A stretch of 64,000 bases of DNA from assembly GCA_032622095.1 (NCBI GenBank), contig CP136062.1, positions 35,528,918 through 35,592,917 of the forward strand, written 5' to 3'. The position numbers were made by a program, and so were the translations under genes. The notes under the pieces were generated by a model. It was not told the origin of the DNA. It did not search any database and worked only from the letters and a program-made list of their open reading frames with translations. The DNA is from Siphonodentalium dalli. Its lineage: Eukaryota > Mollusca > Scaphopoda > Gadilida > Siphonodentaliidae. The stretch's first letter is position 1. Every line of letters begins with the position of its first letter. Positions 12,601-24,600 of this stretch are shown here, piece after piece.

Positions 12601-15600
12601 TCACTAACTCGCTGCCATATTGGATACACCAGGTCCGATTCCGTGATTTTAGTGCTACATGTCAAAGTTATGGAGTAGCATCCCATATTTGGAAGTCATG
12701 AATAATTCAAAAGCTCCATATATGGAAATGCTACTCCAAAACTTTGACCTGTAACACTAAAACCACAGAACCCGGGCTGGAAGAATCTCTGAAACCACGG
12801 AACGGAGCTGGATGAATCAAATGCGGCCGCGACCCAGTGGTCTCGCTTATTACAAGGCAGCTAATTGAAAGTCATGCGGTGGTTCATAACCCTTTGCCGC
12901 TTCTGTTGATATTGTGCCAAGATAAAGAATTACTAATAAGAATAAGTCATCATAAAAAGCACGTGCAACAAGTAATATCGCTGATCATAGTACTCGAAAC
13001 GTTACGGACATGTAAAACACGTTTTAACCCTTTGAGTGCCAGGTCGATTTTTGAATCAACCCATATACCCTGTGCCAATGCATTCTCTTATATATGCGAG
13101 TCGACCATAGGTCGCCTCGCATATATAAGAGAATGCATTGGCTTAACAATTTTTTTTTTTACAATTTTAATAATTTATTCTTATATTCTTTAACAGACTT
13201 ATAACCCTTTCATTTAAGGGAGACTCGAAAGTTCTACCATTGTTGAAAATTCATCATGGGTGATGCTCAGTATCACATCTATAATCAGTAATTAATTGGA
13301 ACCAGTGATAAATTGATTTTGCTATCGTAGCATTGCATTGAGACTATTCAGATATATAGTAGTGGCCCCTGAAAGTGCACTGAAAACTACACTTGAAGTG
13401 ATGTGAAACACTCCAAAAACGGAATAACTAATAATCATGGCCAAAGAAGTTATTTTCATAAATTTGCTATCCAAATAGTCCGAAAAGAGCGTCTAGTTTA
13501 AATCTGTTTTACTATCTGAACATTTTCTAAGGAAATTACTCGTCAATGTGCATATTTGCCAGCTATAAAGAAAGGGCTAAAACTTTATATAATGCTCTTG
13601 ATTGATCGACTAAACATTAATCCTATACCGGATCATGATTCGCTAATGGGTCTATAAATTTGATAACCCGTGGAGCTCCGTGGTCCGGGTTGTTAGCGTG
13701 TCGGACTTGTCTTCGCTGTAACCACATCGACATGGGTTCGCAGCACGTCGCCGGTCATTGAGTCTCCACATTGCAGTGGCTTGGCCGCTTAAATTTGAGC
13801 GAAGTGCAGTTGTCTGATTGCTCGCTGTTTCAAAACCCGCGCCAAGTTGCGACCCTTGAGCAAGGTCGCTCGTACTGCGTCTGCTTTGCATCACTCATGT
13901 GTTAAAAGAGTACCAGGCAGCTTGTCATACTAATGAGTATCAGAGCATGTTCTGATCAAACTAGAGAAGCTCCTGCAATGGCTACAGCCGGTTCATTGGT
14001 TGGCTTGTACAAATTACTGGGGTAATATATTGTATCAAGCGTGTTAGAGCAAGTAAATCGTTAATCGCTATATAAAACTGGTCATTATTATTATAACCAG
14101 GAGAACAACTATATACGGACACTCGTTTGTTGTTTTAACTTTATTAAATCCTGCACTGATGATCAGTTACAACACTCAAAATACCTTTAGAAATGGTGTT
14201 TCATGTAGGTTTAATCCTATTCTTTCCAAGATCATATGGAACTAACATTAAATTTCGTAGCTTCTGAACATTCTTATTATATATTTGTATATTGACAGCT
14301 ATGTTCACTGATTGTTAATTTATGTTGTATCCATTCCATTATATTTTGGCAGACACCGTTGTTCACACGGTGTGCTAAATAAATCTTACCTTACATTGCT
14401 GTATAACTTTTGGCCACTGGATGTTATCAACATATATATTATGGTTGTTATTTCGACAATAGTCGTGGCAGCAGTGGATCGGGGGTGTCCCACCCCAAAC
14501 GTTGGTCCAAATTTTCAACAGTTGGGAATTTCATGACTGACCCAACATTAGTTGGATTTTACTCCACATATAGGTTTAAATTGTTCTCATTGTTTATTTT
14601 CCAACAAGTGTAATTAGTGAGATGAAAGAAGCATATTGTTTCTACTTTTGGTCAAAATGTTGGTTTGAAATAGCTATCACTTGGAAATTGTCCAACATTA
14701 GGCGGGTGTAAGGTTGTAAAATGTTCGACAATTGGAAGGTTTTAGGTACCAGTTGAAAAGATACAACCATGTGGGTTGCAAATGGTATTTCTCGAATATG
14801 GGAGTCTAGTCTGGATCGATTGGTGGGGGGGGGGGGGGGGGTGAAGTTGGAAATTCCAATGTGGACCAGGTGGCCGACAGTTATATACAGAAAAAATACT
14901 TTATTTACTCAACCCATATATCATGCTCTGACGTTTCCGGATTCCACTTGGAATTGACCTAGATAAAATTGCAGATACAATTGTAAATCACACAACACAA
15001 TCATGCAGAATTTGGTCGATAATGATGAGACTGTTGTGCTAAATACAAAATATTACATATAACGGAACAGTAACACTCATTATTAACACATTATACACTC
15101 AGTATAAACACATTTTGGAGCTATATATTATATCATCGATTTCGGTCAGATATCTTCCGTGTAGTTATGGTTTGATATATCTCCTCCAAAACAACGTATA
15201 CATCAGTACCCTATTATATATACAATATTTACAAACACAATTTTATTCTTTCAGAATTAATGTTTATGGTGAGCTGCCAGTTAAACCTGAAGAAAAGGGA
15301 GGTTAGTTTCGTTTTTAAGAACTCTTACCTATATGAAAACAAAAAGTCGAAAATATAAGACATTATATTTAAGAATATCATGTCCATGACTGTATTTTAC
15401 CATTTACTTTAAAGTTGTAATGTACAATATAGCCGGCCACTTATGGGACCATCTAATTTTATACAAAATATATGCAACAAATGAATGAATTTGAGCCATG
15501 GATTAGAGCAAAGGACACTCATGCGCTCTATGGACGATGCAAACAACATGGTAATTATAATTAAAATGAATTTATGACGAATGTTCTTATATATAGCCTA

Positions 15601-18600
15601 TATAAAAGACCATTTCATGCTGCATATCTCAACCTGATACATGTACATGTACGTATTAGATACAAATTGGCATACACTCTTTGAACAAATGTGTATAAAT
15701 ACTACACAAAATGTGTTACAATTGATCTTAAACAAAATTGTGTAGAAATGACACATGACATATAATTATTAAATATGTCGGTGGAATATCATCAACGTTG
15801 AATATGATTGAATATGTGAGTGTATCAGAGTTATTAGATGAAATGTGTTATATTGGAGACACAAAACTCGTAATGTCTAATTGGCTACCACAGAACAAAC
15901 AATAATTTATTGGCAGCTTAAAATTTTGTTATACACTATGTTTGTGTAAAAACTGAACAACACATAATTCTGTAGCACAAAATTTTAAAGCAGCTGCCAA
16001 TTTTTTATTATGGCAGCTGTTACGAGGTTTATGTCTCAAATAGAAAATATCTCATATATTAAATATAATATACTCACATATTCACTCATATTCAATGTTG
16101 AGAAAATTCCACCGACACATTTATGTCATGTTGCATTTCTACACAATTTTGTTTAAGATCAAATGTAACACATATTGGGTAGTGTTTATACACATTTGTT
16201 CTAAGAGTGTAATCCGCGTCATTTCACTTACAGAATTCAAAATCAGCGGTGGACATTCAAAAGTTGATATCAAGATGCTCAACAAAAGAAGGTAAGATGG
16301 TCCGCAACCCTGCATGGGCGTTGGAGCAAAGCGGCATTAGAACACCACCCCCACCGTTCTATTATATCAATGTTTCATATTTTAAGAACATACAGGACCT
16401 GTGTATTTTACTGGAAATAGTATGCAGGCTAATCACCCCATTTGTATAAATAGTCACGAAACAGCGAAAAAATAACTTGGACCGAATGGCAAACCAACTG
16501 AGACAAAGAGAGACTTCCGATATAAAGTGTTCATCGATACTAGTGATACGCTAGCTGGAGCAAGGGATGTGCACGCAGGTACGATACGACAGGGTGCATG
16601 GTTTATGTGTGTGTGGGGTGGGTGTGTGTGTCTCATACAGCCCCCATAACCTTGGACAAAAGTTGAAGCAGTAGGACAGATCATACATGTACTTGACACA
16701 ATAGTTGGAAATTTCACAGCAACAATATAGATAGGTTGAAATGTTATAGTAGTTCGATTTTCCAATGGGGAACATATCGTTTTTTATGGAGCCCCGGAGG
16801 TGACATCCGTATTTCTTTTATAAAGTCGTGGCCACGAGAATAAAGTCGTGGCCACGAGAATAATGTCGTGGCCACGAGAATAAGGTCGTGGCCACGAGAA
16901 TATGAAGTCGTGGCCACGAGACTATGAGGTCGTGGCCACGAGAATAAAGTCGTGGCCACGACCTTATTCTCGTGGCCACGACTTCATAGTCTCGTGGCCA
17001 CGACTTCATATTATCGTGGCCACGACCTTTTTTTCGTGGCCACGTCTTTAAAAAAACATTCGGATGTCACCTCCGGGGTTCCATAGTTTTTAGACCAACA
17101 GTCGCACATGTTCCTACTTTTTGGTAACCTTGGTAACCATTTTTGACTTAAATGGTCAGCGTGCTGAATAATTTCCAACTATTCGAATGCCTTCACGGGC
17201 TGCTCAGCTGGAGGCAATGGACGTGCAAAATATGAAATATTAACAACATGTTCATCGTGATTGTTGTGTGCATGTAGCAATGTGCGAATCTTACATATGG
17301 TGTATGTAATTGGTCAAATTATGTATACACCATATATAGGCACACAACTTGACCAATTACATACACAATACATGTAATTGGTCAAATGGTATGCAAACAA
17401 TACATTTGAATCAAATATACCATAGTTATATGTTTATGATTTGGTGCAAGATATTTAAGCAAATTCATCACATTGAAAAATGAGGAATACTCCTTACAAA
17501 AGGTTGATAATGATGATTTCGTGTGACACATTCGCGAAAACAGATAGATCGAGTGGGTAACTTGAACATCAGATGTTTTTAAACATACCTGTGCCATCAA
17601 CGTGTAACACATTTAAAATACCACTTGTTTATAAGAACTACTTCTTCCCATGTTTTGGAAGCATTCAGATCTTACATATTATTGGATTTTTTTAAATATC
17701 GACAGAGAAACTCAGAAACACAAAAAGTGTTCAAAGTTACCCCGGTTTTCGGTAATTTAAGGATCACCTCACAATGCAGACTGATTTAAACCGAATATAT
17801 TCCATGGACTACTTTCTCTTGAAAACATGAGCGTTCTGAAAAGACCGAGCATATTTATTAAATTAGCATTGAAAAGATTACTTAAGATACTATTAGATAT
17901 AGATGAAACGTATATATATTTATTTCTATCTAATGCGACACATCCCTAAATTGGAATTTACATAATTATGTAAGGTACTTGTTAATGGATTGTGCGTGTT
18001 AAATTGTGTCCTAGTTATAATATTATGGTGAATTTGTTATGGAAATATTATATTGTAATTGTTAACCTACATGTATAGAGTGCTCGTATACATAAAGTTG
18101 TCATTTAAGCTACGTTTTATATTGAATGTAGGCCTATATGTTGGCTATGTTCCAGCTTGGCTTTAATAACAATCATCATCATCTAGCACAATATATACTA
18201 ACTCTCTTAACTATAATCTGCCAGTACCAGAGATAACACATATGCTAGTGAAACGATGGTCGTTTCGTAGTTTAATAAAAATAGCTAAGTATTAGAACTT
18301 AGTAGAAGCTGCCTCGAGAGTTTGAATATAAAACATGGCTTAAATGAAAACTTTATCAATGAGATTTGCGGATGATATCTTGAAATAAGTAGGTTATAAT
18401 GACGCTGACTGCTAGCTAATTAGTTTACAAGTAGAAATCATGTAATTATGGGTGAGAAAAACTTAGTGAAAAATTACCGGTCAGACACATTTATCCAAAT
18501 CACTATCGCTGTACATGTATGTGCTGTTATGAAAGTACGCAAGTAACTGCGACGAAGTTCACCGATTTACTCGTATACCAGTTCCCGTCAGTTCACGGGT

Positions 18601-21600
18601 ATTGGAAACTCAGAAAAAATATTTAAAATAAACACACAAAAAATGTAACATTTTAACCTCCTAGCTCAAGACAGGCTATGTTATATCGACATATTCAACA
18701 TACAATTTTAACATAATTATATATAATTATACATAACAATTTTAACATAATTATACATATACAGTGCTGCGTAATTTTACGAGACCAATGTTTTAACCAT
18801 TATGAATGGGGTGCGCCTCACACAAAGGAGGGACTTCACACCAGAACAGAACAGTTGCTCCGCCAAGTCAAAAGGAACAGACCAAAGAGATGCGCACGTG
18901 ATACACACGTGCTAAAGAGATAATGGCGGCTAATTCTTTTGAGTCGATGTTCAGTCTTGTTTGGTGAAATATAATGGACTATCTATATTGCTCACTTGTA
19001 AGAGATTGATACAGTCGACATAAGCACCTTATAAACACAATCCTTAACTTTACGGAACTCTGTGCCGCCATCATTTTTCAGAAATTTCGTGCCGTTTGTA
19101 GAGAATATTGAAAGTATAGAAGTTGTTGCACTGTAATTTAGTGTAAAAAAAACAAACGCCAGTTTTCAAACGGCACGCAGTTCCTGAAAATTGATGTCTT
19201 ACTTACTTGTATGAACCGCTAAAACTTGGCAAAAGTAAAAAAAGACTCGTCACTCGTCCTGGCTTGTATTCACAGTATTGTAATAACAGTCACAGTAAAC
19301 TGTCAGTGAGGGATCCAGGGATTTTTTGGGGACACCTTTTTTTGGCCAATGATATACCGAAGACCTGAGGTCGGGAGGTCGGGAGGAGGTATCCCCCTGC
19401 TGATGACGGGGTGGGTCTGGGGTTCTCCCACTGGAAAGGTTTTTGAAAATCTAATGCATTGAGAGCTAATCTAGGGCACTCGGAGTCGGTGTTTTGAATT
19501 TTACTGAGAGGTCAATTTTCTCAAGCATAACTTTGGAAATTTTTATATATGTATGGATTGGAAATGCTTATAAGTTATTGTCAGATATCTTTTGGTTCAA
19601 TGGATTATGCTTATCCTGCTTGAAATGAGACCGCTATCACTCTAGTTCATAAAATAGGCTATTTTCTAAAATTCAAGTGAGAAACACATACATAAATAAT
19701 ACACTAGTAGTACAGAAATAATGTCTATTAACTTAATTAAGTTAGTACTCTTGGGCTCCAAATAAACATGCATGCACGTTTATTATTTTCTTGGGTAATT
19801 TCCCCCCTGCACAGTGCTTATTTGGGTCTGCACGTTTATTAATTTTGATGCTATGAAAATTGAAATCAACACAAACTCAAGATTTCTATATGATTCCAAT
19901 ATCAAAATGTTGAGCTTACCAGTATAACTTTATGCATGTACATGTATATGGCATACGTGTGAACATTTATATATTGAATAAAACAAAACATGACACATAC
20001 TGTCTTGATTCCTATGCTTGACCTACTACTGTGGTACAATAATACAAATACTTTGTTTAACCACAGTTAATATGTTGATGTTTTGCTCAGAACTCCCCCT
20101 GCACTATTATTTGGGTCTGCACGTTTATTAACTTTCAATGGAATTTACCCCCTGCACTACTATTTGGGTCTGCACTTTTATTTGGAGCCCAAGAGTAATA
20201 ACACTGTTGATTAGTCACTTGGTATTATGAGATCCCGCCTGATAACCAGGTTCATTTGATCAAATTATCACTGTTCCTGTACTGCATTGTGTAATTTCAC
20301 TTGAATTTGAGTGAAGTATCTCACTTACTGTACATATCTGTAGACTGTAGATAATACAGTGCCGGAAGCTTTCGGTTACAGACGCACAGGCTCATTTGCT
20401 ACCACGGCCGAGTAACTTTATAACCATGTGGTGACTCGATCAAGTAGCATTTTTGGACTTCTGCTGTCTATAGATCTGTTTGTTAGCAATGGCCGGGAAA
20501 ACTGCATGACGGATTTTGAGGAAATTTGATACCTAGGGGTGCTTTTGTCTGGGGAGTGTTTTGGACGGGTCAAATCATGACCCCAACCTTACCTTTACCT
20601 TCAAAATGGTCAATTTGAGGTCAAATTGCGCCTTTCGATTGATTTTGATGTTAGATTTGGATGAAAGCAGAGGAAGTCGGGCCCACCAGTTAGTTATTAT
20701 ATAAATCAAATGTAAATTTTTTTAACAATTTCTGTCTGGCCTCTAGTCTAAGTTAGATATAAATGTACCTACAGGTGTTTAGAGTAGCCCGACCGCCACT
20801 CCTAAAAATGGACTGCCTACCAGGCCTACAGTTTTGAGAATTATTTGTAGGCCTAACCTATTTTTCGTTTGCCTGGTTTGTGCTTAGATAAACATACCAC
20901 AGGTTAGCAGAAGAGTTACACAAATTGTTGTAATCACTGCAACTGGCATTATTAACTACAGATGACCCATCATGGGCATCTCATTGAAATACTGTAATAA
21001 TTTTGAATGTCTAAAATTAAGGTGAGAATCAGTTATCGTGAGACCTACATAAAACTTTGGCATGACCTGTTTTTCCTTCGCAGCATTTTAATTTTAGATC
21101 ACCTCCAGGCTCAAATTTGCAGGCCTGCTTCCTCACCATATTTTATCGGTGTTTTTTTCAAATTGTCAAAGTGAAGTTTATGTCAATTACTATGAGTAAA
21201 CAACCAGCATATTATAAGCAGTGCACTTGTTTGTGTTGACAAGCCTGCAAATAGCGTGTCTGTCATTTGCATAATGGGGTCACCAGAGGGTGAATTTAGT
21301 GACGCTATCCCGCACTAAATTCACCTCTGTAAACCTCATTCTGCTTAGGCCCTCAACTGCTATGGTAGATCTAGGATCAAATTGAAGTTCCCCAGTTGAA
21401 GTTGGTGATGTTCACCCATTTGGCACCTCGATTGTGCATTTTATTTGCTGCAAATTATGGGATATAGAAACTTCTCAGAAGGGAAAATGTAAACAAAAAC
21501 AATGTTAATTTGAGACTATAGCTATTCCCAGAAGATGAGTCATAAGCAGAATGAGGTCTCCAGAGGGTGAATTTGGTGATGCTATCCCACTATTTGCAGA

Positions 21601-24600
21601 CTTGAGTGTTGAAAAAGTTACTTGTCTCTCCCAGGCCTGACTTTATTGTGCCTGTCATTTATATAAATGAGGTCCCCATACGGTGAATTTTGTGAAGCTA
21701 ACGATTTTCAGATTGAAGTTCCCAGATGGTGATTATTTTGTATGTACCCATTGGGAACCTCAATTATGCAATGTGTTGTCTGCCAATTTGGAGATATAGA
21801 GAAACTAAACTAAAAACGAAATAGAATCTATGTGAAGAAATTTCTACAGAAATTTGATAATAAAGAAACTTTCCAGAGAAGATGAGGCCTATAAGCAGAA
21901 TGAGGTCCCCAGAGGGGGAATTTAGTGATGTGGCATAGCATCACTAAATTCATCCTCTGGGGATCTCATTCTGCAAATGACAGACACTGTCACACATTAA
22001 AATCAGACTTGGTCTCTCCTGTACTGCAGATCATCCGCATCAGCTGCCAACAACTGGAGCCAAAGACATGGGATGAGGAAGACTACAATTGTATCAGCAG
22101 AGGTAAAGTTTTGGTTTTCAATTCGCATGGTTGTATGGTACAGTAATGCCCTAAGTAATCGACTCCTTAACCAGAGCAGAATTATGGGTAATTTTTCAGG
22201 ATTTAGTCGGAAATATGGCTTGTTGCCATTTGTCGGAAAGCTCTCACCGAGAGCTTTCCGATGAATGGCAACAAGCCATATTTCCGACTAAATCCTGAAA
22301 AATTACCCATAATTCTGCTCTGGTTAAGGAGTCGATTACTTAGGGCATTACTGTATGATATCAGGACCAGAAGTTTCAATTAGAGAAGTCACTTATCAAT
22401 AATTTAATGGAATCAAGTCAGCACTAAATCAGCCTTTGGTAATTAATACTCTTAGTCTTAGACTGTCAAATAAAAGCATACATGTACATTTATTGATTTT
22501 GGGATAAAATTTCCGCTTGTATGATGGTTATTTTATAAGCCCTATACGTTTATTCGATTTTGACAAATGAAATTTAACCAGTGGAAAACAATCCACCACG
22601 ATCGGAGAAACAATCTTGTACTAGCTATTACCTACTATACCTTTACAGTACAGGGTTAGCAGTAGAGGATGGAATTTGTTCTCAATTTCATATGTGATCA
22701 CCTGGACTGAGCTGCATGCACTGACAGCAGAAAAAGAGACCCTATCTTTATGACATGTCATATCAAATATGATCAAAAAAATAACTGGCTTTGGATGTAA
22801 TTCGGCTGAACTTTTAAAAACATGCCCAATTATTGTACTGACCGCTTTTAGTGATTAGGTCAATTGTTTATGTTGTGTTCATATTACGGTCTGTGATATT
22901 GGGGTAGGATATCGGTGACCCAGTTGACCAATCACCAAACAGGATTTACTTTTTTGTCTAACACAGACATGTTTATGTACAGGGTTAGTATTTAAATATT
23001 TATATCATGACATATCACCATACATGTATCATGACAGTGTATGACACCTCACCATACATGTCTTATATATATATCATGACAGCTATTGATACATGCATGT
23101 ATATTTTCATAGGACCATAACAAGCATGAGGAGAAGCCGGAGAATCCATCCATGTCTGCCAACATCAAGTGTATAGAGGGATTGCAGAGCGAATGTAAGC
23201 CCATTATAAAACATCATGTGTCTATAGAGCAACCAGAGAGCTAATGTAAGTCCAATATAAAACATCAAGTGTATACAGGAATCACAGAGCGAATGTAAGT
23301 CCAATAGGGCCAATACAAAACATCAAGTGTGTTGAGGAATCACAGAGCGAATATAAGCTTGGGCCGGCCATTATAAAACACCAGTGCATAGAGGAATCAC
23401 AGTGCGAATGTACATGTAAGCCCAATATAAAACATCAAGTGTACGAGAAACAACAGCCTGAATGGATCGAGCTAATGTAAGCCCAATATAAAACATCAAG
23501 TCTATAAAGAAACAACAGAGCGAATGTAAGCCCAATATAAAATTTCAAGTGTATAGCGAAATCACAGAGCAAATGTAATTCCAATATAAAACATCAACAG
23601 CAAGATTAACGAAGCGTGTGTATTATACACATGTGTATCCAGGGAATATACAAAAGAAAAACTTGTTTGTTCCTTTGTGACAACAAGAAATTGCTGGTGT
23701 ATCCTCATGATCATCATTAGTGTTGGGTTTTTCAGTCGACCAATCGACAGTCAAAAATCGAGTCGAAGTCAACTACATGTGATCGACAACCCCCATTCTC
23801 GTGAAAAACATCCCTTTTTCTATGTGGGTATTGATAATTGTCTTTGATCTACCCAATATTGTCAACAAATATCTACCTTTAAATTGGTCATCAGATTATA
23901 TTTGTCCCCCGAAAAAATTATTTTTGGAGGTCTATAGAAACGGGGTTCGTCCGTCCGTCCGTCCGTTCGTCCGTCCGTCACACTTTTGAGTACCTTCATG
24001 GTGTAATCTTCTCCTCCTACAGATTTCATCCCAGAGATTTGAAACTTCAGAATATTGTTGCCCATATATTGAAGATGTGCAACATGTATATAGATGACGG
24101 AAAAATTATTTTTTGACAGAGTTATTAACCCTTTTCGACTTAGAAAATTTCAACATTTTTTATAATTTTCAGTATGAGGGTACCTTCATGGTGTAATCAA
24201 CTCCTACCACAGTTTTCATCCTAGAGATTTGAAACTTCAGAATATTGTTGCCCATATATTGAAGATGTGCAACATGTATATAGATGACGGAAAAATTATT
24301 TTTTGACATAGTTATTAACCCTTTTCGACTTAGAAAATTTCAACATTTTTTATAATTTTCTGTATGAGGATACCTTCATGGTGTAATCAACTCCTCCTAC
24401 AGTTTTGATTGTAGATATTTGAAACTTCAGAGTATTGTTATCCACATATTGGAGATGTGCAACATGTATATAGAGGACGGAAAAATTATTTTTTTACGGA
24501 GTTATTAACCCTTTTCGACTTAGAAAATTTCAACATTTCAAAAATATTTCTTTAACAAAGCGGCATCGACTTGCCACTTTTTCGGGGGACACTGTGGTCA

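Noticed and set aside
12837-13193. 118-codon open frame
   Set aside because: It crosses MITE flank, unique intron and the hairpin at 13068; no domain or splice context.
13670-13760. Functional tRNA gene
   Set aside because: Box-like sequences occur, but no complete cloverleaf could be drawn; a SINE head fits better.
22030-22102. Alternative reading of exon 9 ending in a YNC motif
   Set aside because: That frame enters exon 10 with an immediate stop; the frame kept is the only one open across both exons.
24120-24330. TTAACCCTTTTCG as piggyBac ends
   Set aside because: It is part of each ~180-bp tandem unit, with no inverse partner or TTAA duplication.
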